A DNA stretch of 64,000 bases from Actinoallomurus liliacearum (GCF_039542035.1 NZ_BAABHJ010000005.1:558001-622000); one strand, 5' to 3'; positions 22,807 through 31,016 are shown, numbered from the stretch's first letter. Program-made: numbers and translations. The notes: a model not told the origin generated them from the letters alone.

Positions 22807-23375
22807 CCGTGGCCTTCGTCGTGGTCTATGACGCTAACGTCCTATATGGGAACACGGTTCGTGATCTCCTCATTCGCATCGCACAGGCGGGTATGGTCCA
22901 GGCCAAATGGACTCACAAGATCCTGGATGAGATGCTCGTGAATCTTGCGGCGAACCGTCCCGACATACCGGCGAAAAAGGTCGCGCGTCTGCGCGACCTC
23001 ATGAATGCCGCCATCCGGGATTGCTTAGTAGAAGGTCATGAGTCGCTCATAGAAGGCTTGAAGCTACCGGATCCCAATGACCGGCATGTTCTCGCGGCCG
23101 CGATCAAGGCGGGTGCTCAGGTCATCGTAACGTCCAACCTGGCGGACTTCCCGGCAGAGGAGCTCGCGGTCTGGGGGATAGAGGCGAAGTCACCAGACGA
23201 CTTCCTGCTCGACCAGATCGACCTGGACGACCGGATCGTCTGGGCCTGCATTCAGCAGATCGTCGATTCTCGTGTGAATCCGCCGGAGACGATCGAGGAT
23301 GTGCTTGACACGTTGGAACGGGCTGGTTTGGTGGAGTCCGTCGCCGCGTTGAGAGACGGCCGGTACTCGATCTGA
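22803..23375 (+). CDS. PIN domain toxin (VapC50-like ribonuclease)
   Basis: 190 aa. PIN_3-type Mg-dependent RNase with acidic residues D10 (VVYDANVLY), E43 (LDEML), D93 (PDPNDRHVLAA) and D115 (TSNLADFP). C-terminal helices beyond 130 are as in the VapC50 branch. Starts at TTG 22803 inside the antitoxin stop; GTG 22809 is an alternative. It contains an in-frame TTA leucine codon (L75, 23025-23027), rare in such genomes. Lower GC than the flanks indicates acquired DNA. Confidence 0.87.
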   Translation: MTVAFVVVYDANVLYGNTVRDLLIRIAQAGMVQAKWTHKILDEMLVNLAANRPDIPAKKVARLRDLMNAAIRDCLVEGHESLIEGLKLPDPNDRHVLAAAIKAGAQVIVTSNLADFPAEELAVWGIEAKSPDDFLLDQIDLDDRIVWACIQQIVDSRVNPPETIEDVLDTLERAGLVESVAALRDGRYSI

Positions 23376-23388
23376 ATCGACCATGTCA

Positions 23389-23651
23389 CTCGGTCCGCTC
23401 CTGCGGCGGCGGTCACGGAGGTGATCAGGCCGGAGCAGGTCTACGTCTGCCTGTGGTCGCACATGGACCGAGAACCCGGTCACATCCACTTCGTCGTCCA
23501 GCCGGTCACCAAGGCCGACATGGCGCGCTTCGAAGCGGCCGGCCCGGAGCTCCAACTCGCGATGTTCCGCGCCGGCGAGTCGCCGAGGGAGGCCGAAATA
23601 GACGCCGTCTGCGCGCGACTACGCCCGCTCCTCGCCGACCAGATTCAGTGA
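23389..23651 (+). pseudogene. Direct repeat copy B: 5'-truncated HIT gene duplicate
   Basis: A near-copy of 21995-22267 lacking 10 bases inside the GGC-repeat, which puts its first bases out of frame. From GTG 23421 the frame is open for 76 residues and keeps GHIHFVVQP. Substitutions mostly preserve the protein (V/A, T/A, E/A changes near the C-terminus), so the copy came from a slightly diverged allele and not from a fresh local duplication. It has no own N-terminal half and is presumed non-functional. Confidence 0.85.
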
Positions 23652-23984
23652 GTGCCCCGGATTTTGTCGCTGGAACAACGAGAATCCTCGGCAGAGAAGT
23701 CGACCACTCAGCAGGCGGCGGACGTGCTCCGGGGGCCTCGTCGCGTTCGAGGCTGTCCCCCCAGGAGGGACGAAGTGGCCGCCGACGGGACAGGCGCGGA
23801 AGACAGTCACCCACCCGGCTGTTTGATTCGGCGCGATTGTCCACGTCGGTGGCGTAGAGCATTACGGGTGAATCCGCTGCAGCGTGGATCCGCCGCCACG
23901 AAAACAGGGTGCTCCCCGGTGGTGTCCGACCTTCCCCGAAGGCGCGTTGTGTCCCTGCGGTGTGGTGGCCGGGTCGTCTCGACG
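23652..23984 (+). other. Gene-free remnant region with a second antitoxin fragment
   Basis: No intact gene is supported. 23703-23728 matches the antitoxin gene at 22600-22625 at 24 of 26 bases and encodes TTQQAADVL, the start of its HTH. It is preceded by about 50 bases that could encode a short N-terminal stub from 23652. After 23730 the reading becomes Arg/Pro-rich and no homology is recognised up to the SDR stop at 23985. It looks like the decayed end of a second HIT-antitoxin unit. Confidence 0.6.
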
Positions 23985-24776
23985 TCAGGTCAGGCGGGTG
24001 GCGGTGATACCGCCGTCGACGTAGAGGGTGGCGCCGTGGATCATGCGCGCCTCCTCGGACGCGAGGAAGGCGACGGCTTGGGCGATGTCCTCGGGGGTGA
24101 TCGGGACTCCGGCCGGAGTCCCGGCGGCCATCTGTTCGATCACGGGGCGGGCGCTCTCGTTGCCGGGAGTCAGGGTGATGCCGGGAGCGACGGCGTTGAC
24201 CCGGACACCGCGTGAGCCGAATTCGGCGGCCCAGCTCCGGGTCATCTGCTCGTCGGCGGCCTTGGTGGCGGTGTAGAGAGCGGCGAACGGACTTCCCACG
24301 GCCGCCATCCAGGATCCAATCGTCACGATCACCCCGGATCCCCGGGCCGCCATTTCCGGCGCCATCTGGGCGACGAGCACATGCGGCGCCCGGATGTTGA
24401 CCGCGAGCATCGCGTCAAGGGCGTCGTCGGGGAGTTCCGGCGTGGACGTCGCGGGATAGATGCCGGCGTTGTTCACCAGGATGTCCACCCGCCCGCCCGC
24501 GGCCACCGTGGCCCGTACGGCGAACTCGCGCACCGCGTCGCAGTCGCCCGCCAGGTCAGCGGGGACGAAGTCGGCCTTGCCGTCCGCGGCGCGGATCCCG
24601 GCCACCACCGCCTCGCCACGCCGGGGGTCGCGGCCGCTGACGATCACGTGGGCGCCACGTGCCGCGAGCACGCGGGCGATGGCGGCGCCGATGCCACTGG
24701 TCGATCCGGTCACGACGGCGCTGCGGCCGTGAAAGGGCGGTACGGGGGAGGGCTGGAGTTCGTTCGATGAGGTCAT
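23985..24776 (-). CDS. SDR family oxidoreductase
   Basis: 263 aa classical short-chain dehydrogenase. TGSTSGIG at 23-30 binds NAD(P), with NNAG at 102-105 and catalytic S155, Y168 and K172 (YTATK). The VNAVAPG segment and the C-terminal FLASEEARMIHGATLYVDGG are typical. Gly-Arg-Asp after strand 2 (SGRDP) favours NADP(H). It is divergent from an MmyB-like XRE regulator across 100 bases, an arrangement common for MmyB regulators controlling an SDR. Confidence 0.92.
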   Translation of the reverse strand: MTSSNELQPSPVPPFHGRSAVVTGSTSGIGAAIARVLAARGAHVIVSGRDPRRGEAVVAGIRAADGKADFVPADLAGDCDAVREFAVRATVAAGGRVDILVNNAGIYPATSTPELPDDALDAMLAVNIRAPHVLVAQMAPEMAARGSGVIVTIGSWMAAVGSPFAALYTATKAADEQMTRSWAAEFGSRGVRVNAVAPGITLTPGNESARPVIEQMAAGTPAGVPITPEDIAQAVAFLASEEARMIHGATLYVDGGITATRLT

Positions 24777-24876
24777 GCCGCCATTTCACGGGCCCCATCG
24801 GCACGCAACCAGCGCGAGTGTTCCCTAGGCACGGCATGACCAGGCAAGTCGGTGGCGGCGGCCGTACCGTGGGGGC

Positions 24877-25746
24877 ATGAGTCGCGACCGCTCCGCTTTC
24901 GGCGCCTTCCTGCGGGCCCGCCGAGACCGGCTCACTCCCGCCCAGGCCGGGATCGAGGCGTTCCCCGGCCGCCGGCGGGTGCCCGGCCTGCGCCGGGAGG
25001 AACTGGCCATGCTGGCGGGCCTGAGCACCGACCACTACAGCCGGCTGGAACAGGGCCGGCAGGCGACGGTGTCCGAATCCGTGCTCGCCGCGCTGACGCG
25101 GGCCCTGCGGCTGAACGAAGTGGAGGCCGCACATCTTCGGGACCTCGCGGCTCCGGCGACCCGTACCCGCAGGGCGGTGCCGGAGGCGCAGCGCGCGGAT
25201 CCGGGACTGCTGCGCCTGGCCGCGACCCTGGACCACGTCCCGGTGCTGTTGCTCGGCCGGCGTTCCGAGGTGCTCGCGCGCAACGCCCTGCTCGAAGCCG
25301 TCCTCGGACGCGCTCTGCCGCCGGGCTCATCCTTCCTGGACTATCTGTTCCGCGATCCCCTGGCCCGGGAGCGCATCGTCAACTGGGCCGAGTTCGGCGC
25401 CCGATCGGTCGCCGCGATGCGCATGGAGGTCGGCAGGCGGCCGGACGACCAGCGGCTCCTGGCCGCCGTGCGCGACCTGCGGCGTACCGACCCGGACGTC
25501 GCCCGCTGGTGGGACGACCACACCGTGCGCGACTACGCCTCGGTTTCCAAGCGCATCGCGCATCCGGAAGCCGGGCTTCTCGACTTCGCCATCGAGATCG
25601 TCACCGCACCTCACGTCCCCGATCAGCACCTCATCGTGTACACCGCCGAGGCCGACTCGTCCACGGCCCGGATACTGCCGATCCTGGCCAGCTGGGCCAC
25701 CCCGACGCGAGCTCCTTCGACTCAGAGTTCCAGGACGGCGCGGTAG
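24877..25746 (+). CDS. XRE family regulator with MmyB-like ligand-binding domain
   Basis: 289 aa. HTH about residues 8-75 with the diagnostic RRVPGLRREELAMLAGLSTDHYSRLEQGR, then the MmyB PAS-like fatty-acid/ligand pocket (LDHVPVLLLGRRSEVLARN, FLDYLFRDPLAR, WWDDHTVRDYASVSKRI). Members usually repress or activate an adjacent dehydrogenase gene. Its last 25 bases overlap the 3' end of the convergent alcohol dehydrogenase gene; the final residues may therefore be a relaxed tail. Confidence 0.9.
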   Translation: MSRDRSAFGAFLRARRDRLTPAQAGIEAFPGRRRVPGLRREELAMLAGLSTDHYSRLEQGRQATVSESVLAALTRALRLNEVEAAHLRDLAAPATRTRRAVPEAQRADPGLLRLAATLDHVPVLLLGRRSEVLARNALLEAVLGRALPPGSSFLDYLFRDPLARERIVNWAEFGARSVAAMRMEVGRRPDDQRLLAAVRDLRRTDPDVARWWDDHTVRDYASVSKRIAHPEAGLLDFAIEIVTAPHVPDQHLIVYTAEADSSTARILPILASWATPTRAPSTQSSRTAR

Positions 25747-26738
25747 TGGGCGCGACCGCGGCGGACGTGATCCAGTGCCTCGTCCATGCGCGTGGCCGGG
25801 AAGACCTCGACCTGCGGGCGGATGTCGTGCCGGGCCGCGAAGTCGAGCATCTGGCGGGTCTCTGTCGGTGAGCCGGTGACGCCTCCGACGAGGGTCCGTT
25901 CGCCGGGCAGGAGGCTGAGGGGGGTGACGGTGAGCGCGCCGTTGGGGAGGCCGAGGACGCACAACGTCCCGCGCGGGCGCAGGGTCGCCAGGTAGGCGTC
26001 CCACAGCAGGTCGGCCGAGACGGTCGAGAGGACGAAGTCGAACGAGTTCGACACCCGATCGAGCCCTGTCCCCTCGTTCGTCGCGACGAAGTCGTGAGCG
26101 CCGAACCGGCGGGCGTCGTCGCTCTTGCCGGGCGTCGAGGAGATGGCGGTCACGTGGCATCCCCATTTTGCGAGGAACTGGATCGCCAGGTGCCCCAGGC
26201 CACCGATCCCGACGACGGCGACGCGGTCCGTCGGTCGAACCGAGTGATGGAGGAGCGGGGGGAAGACCGTCGTCCCGGCGCACAGGAAAGGCCCCGCGTG
26301 CTCAGAGGCGATGACGTCGGGGATGGGTTGAACGTGCCGCCAGTCGCCGGCGCGGACATGGCTGGCGAAGGCTCCTCCGGTCCCGCGGACCACCACGTTG
26401 TCCTTGGCCGGGCAGAGTTGCTGCCGGCCGCTGAGGCACCATTCGCAGGCGAAACATGATCCGGCCGTGGCCCCGACGCCCACGCGTTGACCGACGGCCA
26501 ACCGCGTGCGATCGACCGCGTCGCCCAGAGCCTCGACCACGCCGACCGCTTCATGGCCCGCGACCACGGGGAAGTTCGAGATCCCCCACTCGTCGTCGAT
26601 CATGCCGAGGTCGGTGTGGCAGATCCCGGAGTGGGTCACCGCGACCTCGACCTCGAGTGGCCCCAGGGGCTCCGGTTCGTACTCACGTACCTGCACAGGG
26701 CCGCCCGCCTGTTCGACCGCGTACGCACGCCTCGTCAT
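25722..26738 (-). CDS. Zinc-dependent alcohol dehydrogenase, MDR superfamily
   Basis: 338 aa. Catalytic zinc ligands C40 (GICHTDL), H62 (GHEAVG) and C153 (FLCAG); structural zinc C95, C98, C101 and C109; Rossmann loop GIGGLG at 177-182. The pattern is that of the cinnamyl-alcohol/YahK-like branch, which reduces aldehydes with NADPH. ATG 26738. A dyad at 26755-26774 and a divergent TetR gene indicate repression relieved by a ligand. Confidence 0.92.
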   Translation of the reverse strand: MTRRAYAVEQAGGPVQVREYEPEPLGPLEVEVAVTHSGICHTDLGMIDDEWGISNFPVVAGHEAVGVVEALGDAVDRTRLAVGQRVGVGATAGSCFACEWCLSGRQQLCPAKDNVVVRGTGGAFASHVRAGDWRHVQPIPDVIASEHAGPFLCAGTTVFPPLLHHSVRPTDRVAVVGIGGLGHLAIQFLAKWGCHVTAISSTPGKSDDARRFGAHDFVATNEGTGLDRVSNSFDFVLSTVSADLLWDAYLATLRPRGTLCVLGLPNGALTVTPLSLLPGERTLVGGVTGSPTETRQMLDFAARHDIRPQVEVFPATRMDEALDHVRRGRAHYRAVLEL

Positions 26739-26754
26739 CGCTTGTTCCTTCCAA

Positions 26755-26774
26755 GTAACTAACTAGATAGTTAC
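26755..26774. promoter_or_regulatory. TetR-type operator between adh and tetR
   Basis: GTAACTA (26755-26761) and TAGTTAC (26768-26774) flank the 6-base centre ACTAGA: perfect 7-bp arms in an AT-rich island. It lies 17 bases before the adh start and 53 bases before the tetR start (26828). Confidence 0.8.
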
Positions 26775-26827
26775 AATGTAGCGTCGCTTCCGAACCTGTC
26801 AACCAACTGGTCGGATAGCATCGGCGG

Positions 26828-27400
26828 ATGCGCGTCCGCGATGCCGAGGCCACCCGCCGCAACCTCCTCGCCGCCGCCACCGCCGACTTCGCCGCCTACG
26901 GCATCGCCGGCGCTCGGGTCGACCGGATCGCGGCCGAGGCCGGCGTGAACAAGGCGCTGCTGTACTCCCACTTCGGCGACAAGCTCGGGCTCTTCGACGC
27001 CGTTTTCCGCATGCATGCGGGCGCCGTCGTGGAGGCGACCCCGTTCACCGCCGACGATCTCCCGGACTACGCGGTACGCCTGTACGACGCGGCCGTCGCA
27101 CGGCCGGAGTTGATCCGGCTGGCCGCCTGGGCGCGCCTCGAGCGCGTCGGGACCGGGAACCTCGTGACCGACGAATCAGCGAGTGCGGCCAAACTGCGGG
27201 CGATCGCCGACGCGCAGCGGTCCGGCTTCATCACGCCCGCGATGGAGCCGCAGGACGTGCTCGCGTTGGTCATCGCGATGGCCTTGACCTGGTCCTGCGC
27301 GGGCCTGTCCTACGTCGCCACTCCCGACGATTCCCCCGCGGACCATGAGCGCCGCCGGCAGGCCCTGTCCATGGCGGTGTCCCGGGCCTTCGCTCCCTGA
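26828..27400 (+). CDS. TetR family transcriptional regulator
   Basis: 190 aa. HTH residues about 7-55 (TRRNLLAAATADFAAYGIAGARVDRIAAEAGVNKALLYSHFGDK). The C-terminal domain is helical with LIRLAAWARLER, as in TetR_C regulators of the same actinobacterial group. Divergent from the alcohol dehydrogenase over the operator at 26755-26774, so it probably represses both. There is little ribosome-site sequence; leaderless start possible. Confidence 0.9.
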   Translation: MRVRDAEATRRNLLAAATADFAAYGIAGARVDRIAAEAGVNKALLYSHFGDKLGLFDAVFRMHAGAVVEATPFTADDLPDYAVRLYDAAVARPELIRLAAWARLERVGTGNLVTDESASAAKLRAIADAQRSGFITPAMEPQDVLALVIAMALTWSCAGLSYVATPDDSPADHERRRQALSMAVSRAFAP

Positions 27401-27453
27401 GAGGGAAGCACGCCAGGGCAGGCACGCCGCGGCGGGGCGGCAGAGGGGACAGG

Positions 27454-28062
27454 TCAGGCGTCGGGCCAGACGCGGCGTTTGGCGGGGACGGCCATCAGGT
27501 CGCCGACGACGAAGTCCTGTTGCGGGCCCTGCCAGGCGAACGGGATGAACACCGCGAGGGCGCAGCCCGCCTGGTGCTCGACCTCCATGGCGATCGCGTC
27601 GACGCTTCCCGGCGGGGCCGGGGCGGGGTCCTTCCGCCAGTCCGTGGACCGGCGGAGCCGGACGTTCACGGGGGCGGTGTCGCCCGGCGACGGCTCCTTC
27701 ATGCGCACGTAGTAGGTGATGACGGCGCACCGGAGCTCGGCCTCGCGGGCGCGGTAGCCGTCGGCGAGGTGGCGTAGCGCCCCGGCGGTGGCCGTCTCGT
27801 CGTAGGCGTAGTCGGCGTCGTACTGCCCGGCCTTCCGCAGCACGCCGTCGGCGTCCATGACCAGGCCGAACGGGTAGAGCATTCCCGCGTCGGGCTCCGG
27901 GCGGAGTCTGCCCTCGGCGCCTTCCAGGGCGGCCGCGAGGCAGGCGTCCATGTCGCCTCGGGCCCGTCGTGGGACGGAGCCGTCCATCAACATCAGCGTC
28001 AGGGTCTGCATCGGATGCGGATAGGTGGGCGGGAAATCGCCTGCGGCTCGCCAGGAGGACAC
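27454..28062 (-). CDS. Conserved-type hypothetical protein
   Basis: 202 aa from GTG 28062, or 185 aa from ATG 28011. No named family is recognised. Soluble: it has MLMDGSVPRRARGDMDACLAAALEGAEG, then YPFGLVMDADGVLR and DYAYDETATAGALRHLADGYR, and ends with a hydrophobic strand ALAVFIPFAWQGPQQDF. Codon use is normal for the genome. Convergent with the tetR gene; no operon partner. Confidence 0.65.
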   Translation of the reverse strand: MSSWRAAGDFPPTYPHPMQTLTLMLMDGSVPRRARGDMDACLAAALEGAEGRLRPEPDAGMLYPFGLVMDADGVLRKAGQYDADYAYDETATAGALRHLADGYRAREAELRCAVITYYVRMKEPSPGDTAPVNVRLRRSTDWRKDPAPAPPGSVDAIAMEVEHQAGCALAVFIPFAWQGPQQDFVVGDLMAVPAKRRVWPDA

Positions 28063-28311
28063 GGCCCGAAATCCTAATCGACGAAGATGCGCCAGGTAAG
28101 GCGACTCCGACGGATGAAAAGGGGTTTCGTCCTGGTCGGGGCCCGGCTCTGATGGGTGCCGTCGGCCGGGACCGTACGAAAGGCTCGGCGAACAACGCCG
28201 CCCCGCGAGGCGACTCGTCCATGTTTGCGCATTTTGTGACGGCGTTTACCGAGACTTCTGCCGGCGGGGAGCCGCGCGGATGGTCGGAGCGGCGCGCTAC
28301 GGTCTGCGGCC
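28063..28311. other. Intergenic region between two divergent units
   Basis: 249 bases with no protein-like reading. It is less GC-rich from about 28070 to 28140 and around 28220-28255 (TTTGCGCATTTTGTGACGG), which may hold the promoters for the hypothetical gene on the minus strand and the decayed gene at 28312. No clear dyad was found. Confidence 0.4.
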
Positions 28312-28750
28312 ATGGCTCACCGGACCTACGAGGAGTACTGCGCGGCCGTGGTGGCCGAGGTCGCGCGGTTCGTCGCGATACGCGGACGCGGAGATCGCGG
28401 TCGGCCACGAGCCGCACGTCGACGCGGCCACGGCGGCCGACGGGATCGAGGAGCTCCTGGAGAACCTGCCGTCCTTCGGGTGGGTCGCCGAGCGCGTACG
28501 CGAGCTGGGCCGCGACGGCGAGACGCTGCACCTGCACGCCACCGATGGGGACGGCGAGTGGATGATCCGACCGGGCGACGGCGGTTTCACCTGGGAGCGC
28601 GGTCACGGCAAGGGCACGGCCGCCGTACGGGCGGCGACCGGGGACCTGCTGCTGCTCGTCTACGGCCGCCTCCGGCCCGACGACGAACGGCTGGAGGTCT
28701 TCGGCGACCGCGACCTGCTGTCCGCCTGGCTGACGGCCACCGCCCTCTGA
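28312..28750 (+). pseudogene. Decayed MDMPI-like (mycothiol-dependent maleylpyruvate isomerase family) gene
   Basis: The first 24 residues (MAHRTYEEYCAAVVAEVARFVA) match the family's N-terminus. The next matching segment, DAEIAVGHEPHVDAATAADGIEELLENL, is in another frame and belongs to the C-terminal domain, which continues ETLHLHATDGDGEWMIR, GHGKGTAAVRAATGDLLLLVYGR and ends LTATAL. About 110 residues of the DinB-type, metal-binding middle are missing and the junction (about 28375-28390) is frameshifted. Family members are normally about 200-260 aa. Non-functional by inference. Confidence 0.75.
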
Positions 28751-28868
28751 CGCGCGGCCACGCCCGCTGACACGCGATCGCCCGTCCCCGCTGGGGACGG
28801 GCCGGTCCCGGCGCCGTCCGGGTCCCGGCGATGGGCGCCTGGCCGGCGGCCACCGCCCTGTGACACGC

Positions 28869-30044
28869 TCAGCGGGACAGGTCGCCGTCCTTCTGCCAGG
28901 AGCTCCAGGAGTAGTTCCAGTACTTCCAGTCGCCGTCGTTCGGCTCGTCGACGAAGCGGCGGCTCGTGCCGGTGATCTTGACGATGTCGCCGCGTTGCGC
29001 GATGCCGAAGAAGTAGCGGGCGCCGGCGCGGGAGGTGCGGACGCAGCCGTGGCTGGCGTTGCGGTCACCGAGGGCGTCGTACTCCCCGACACTCTGGTGG
29101 ACGTACTCGCCGCCCATCGAGATCCGCACCGCCAGGTGGACGTCCTCCTTGTAGTAGTCGCAGCCGGACTGGCCCGGCTTGCAGTTCGGCGACTCCATCT
29201 GCACCACCTGCTTCTTCTCCCTGGTCAGGTGGATGCCGCTGGTGGTGGTGTACTCCCGGGTGGTGCCCTTGCCCATGCTGATGAGGAACGTCCGCAGCAC
29301 GCCGTCGTGGTCGACCCTCATCAGGTGGGTGCGGGAGTCGGCGACCGTGATGTTCGACGCGCCGATGGTGAAGGTCCTCGTGACGTCCGTCGTCCCGTAC
29401 ACGCCCTTGGCGGCGCGTACGCCGGCCAGGTGTGCGGTGAAGGTCACGTTCTGGTGCGGCTGCCAGTAGCGGCGGGTGCGGTAGACGGCCTGCCGGTCCG
29501 ACATCCAGTGCCAGGCGCCCCCGTCCGCCCTGTCCGCCCGAACCTCGAGGGCGCGTGTGACCTGGGCGCGGTCGGCCACCGGGCCGTCGAACGTCACGAT
29601 GATCGGCATTCCGACGCCGACCTTCTCGCCGGCCTGCGGCGTGACGTCGGCGATGGCGATCTGATGCGCCGCCGACGCCGTACGGAACCGGCTCATCACC
29701 GCGGTGACCCGGCCCGTGGAGCTCCGGGCCGTGGCCTTCACCCGGTACCAGACGCCGGGCTTGAGGGTCCAGATGGTCTTCCACGACCTGTGGTCGGCGT
29801 CGAACGCGCCCGGCGCGTCCGTGTCGTCCTGCCGTACGTCCACCTGCTCCAGCCGCCCCCCGGAGACGGTGACCTCGACGCTCCGGTCCGGCCGGACGGT
29901 GCGCCTGCCGTCGGCCGGGCTGATCTTGATCGTCGCGTCGGTCGCGACCGACGCCGCCTGCTGGCCGCCCCCGGAGCAGGCCGACGTCACGGCGACGGTC
30001 GCGGCGGCGATGGCCGGGCCGGCGAACAGCCGCCGATTCCTCAT
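28869..30044 (-). CDS. L,D-transpeptidase lipoprotein (paralogue 1)
   Basis: 391 aa from ATG 30044 (GTG 30056 is possible). Lipoprotein signal with Cys23 (AVTSACSGG). Two Ig-like domains follow (about 35-240, the typical KVGVGMPIIVTFDGPV and HQNVTFTAHLAGV). The YkuD catalytic domain contains SVGEYDALGDRNASHGCVR with nucleophile C334. It forms 3-3 cross-links in peptidoglycan outside the membrane, as Mycobacterium LdtMt2-type enzymes do. It is closely similar to the gene at 35587. Confidence 0.93.
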   Translation of the reverse strand: MRNRRLFAGPAIAAATVAVTSACSGGGQQAASVATDATIKISPADGRRTVRPDRSVEVTVSGGRLEQVDVRQDDTDAPGAFDADHRSWKTIWTLKPGVWYRVKATARSSTGRVTAVMSRFRTASAAHQIAIADVTPQAGEKVGVGMPIIVTFDGPVADRAQVTRALEVRADRADGGAWHWMSDRQAVYRTRRYWQPHQNVTFTAHLAGVRAAKGVYGTTDVTRTFTIGASNITVADSRTHLMRVDHDGVLRTFLISMGKGTTREYTTTSGIHLTREKKQVVQMESPNCKPGQSGCDYYKEDVHLAVRISMGGEYVHQSVGEYDALGDRNASHGCVRTSRAGARYFFGIAQRGDIVKITGTSRRFVDEPNDGDWKYWNYSWSSWQKDGDLSR

Positions 30045-30198
30045 GTGAATCTTCACTTTCTATGAGATGCGCGTACGGCGGGCAGGTTCGCCGGAGCGGC
30101 GTACGACACAAGCATCTGTCGAGACGCCGCCGAACGCCGAGATTCCGCACGGCGTGTCCCCGACGCCTACGCCTGATGGCCTACCTGCGTGGCGTGTC

Positions 30199-30236
30199 AC
30201 CTGCATCGCGTGCAGGTAACGCGCGATGCGGGTTTT
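30199..30236 (+). promoter_or_regulatory. Two overlapping, mutually exclusive hairpins upstream of the phosphatase gene
   Basis: Hairpin 1: ACCTGCA (30199-30205) with TGCAGGT (30211-30217). Hairpin 2: GCATCGCG (30203-30210) with CGCGATGC (30222-30229), extendable to 11 bp with one G-U pair and followed by TTTT at 30233-30236. They share 30203-30205 and cannot form together. It lies about 93 bases before ATG 30329 and resembles an attenuator. The rest of 30045-30328 shows no gene. Confidence 0.45.
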
Positions 30237-30328
30237 CGCCGGCCGCCGGTCGATCGGTGCCGCCGGGCGGGCGACTCGCCGGTCCGGTCGGCGCTGCCGC
30301 CTCCGGGGGCCGGTAGTGTTGGGGCGCT

Positions 30329-30961
30329 ATGAAGACGATCGTTCATCTGCTGCGCCACGGCGAGGTGCACAACCCCGAGGGTGTCCTGTACGGGCGGCTG
30401 CCGGGCTACCACCTCAGCGACGACGGCCGGCTGATGGCGAAGGCGGCGGCCAAGTGGTTCGACGGGCGTGACATCACCGCGCTCGTGTCCTCGCCGATGG
30501 AGCGCGCCCAGGAGACCGCCGAGCCGATCGCCGAGACGCTCGGCCTGCCGGTCGGCACCGACGAGCGCCTGATCGAGGCCGCCAACCACTTCGAGGGCCG
30601 TACGTTCGGCGTCGGCGACGGATCGCTGCGCCGCCCGGAGCACTGGCCGTTCCTCTGGAACCCCTTCCGGCCGTCGTGGGGCGAGCCGTACGAGGAGATC
30701 GCCCGGCGCATGCTGGCCGCGATGGCGGCCGCGCGCGACGCCGCGCGCGGGCACGAGGCGGTGTGCGTCAGCCACCAGTTGCCGATCTGGGTGACGCGGC
30801 GACGGGTCGAGGGCCGCCGGATGTGGCACCACCCGGGGCGCCGGCAGTGCTCGCTGGCCAGCGTGACCAGCTTCACCTACGACGACGACCGCATCGTCAA
30901 GGTCGACTACGCCGAGCCGGCGGGTGAGTTCTCCCACCGCCCCGGTGTCCCCGGCGCCTGA
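30329..30961 (+). CDS. Histidine phosphatase family protein
   Basis: 210 aa. RHGE at residues 9-12 carries the phospho-accepting His, with SSPMERAQETA and the second catalytic His in CVSHQLPI. The central WGEPYEEIARRM segment belongs to the phosphoglycerate-mutase-like branch. Substrate unknown. It directly precedes the cytochrome c maturation genes (56 bases to tlpA1), an arrangement repeated in actinomycetes, so co-expression is likely, though a dyad promoter lies between. Confidence 0.9.
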   Translation: MKTIVHLLRHGEVHNPEGVLYGRLPGYHLSDDGRLMAKAAAKWFDGRDITALVSSPMERAQETAEPIAETLGLPVGTDERLIEAANHFEGRTFGVGDGSLRRPEHWPFLWNPFRPSWGEPYEEIARRMLAAMAAARDAARGHEAVCVSHQLPIWVTRRRVEGRRMWHHPGRRQCSLASVTSFTYDDDRIVKVDYAEPAGEFSHRPGVPGA

Positions 30962-30985
30962 GCCCTCCTGCACAATAGAGCTGAG

Positions 30986-31002
30986 TACTACACGATGTAG
31001 TA
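30986..31002 (+). promoter_or_regulatory. BlaI-like dyad upstream of the cytochrome c maturation genes
   Basis: TACTACA (30986-30992), CGA, TGTAGTA (30996-31002): perfect 7-bp arms, 15 bases before GTG 31017. The word TACTACA/TGTAGTA is like the operators of BlaI/MecI-family repressors, but no such regulator lies in the window. It may control the tlpA-ccdA-resB-ccsB unit. Confidence 0.6.
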
Positions 31003-31016
31003 GTAGGAGTGTGCCC

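Noticed and set aside
28280..28750. A single 156-residue frame as an intact gene
   Set aside because: Its first 33 residues are unlike any MDMPI N-terminus, while the correct start lies in a different frame at 28312, so a broken gene explains the data better.
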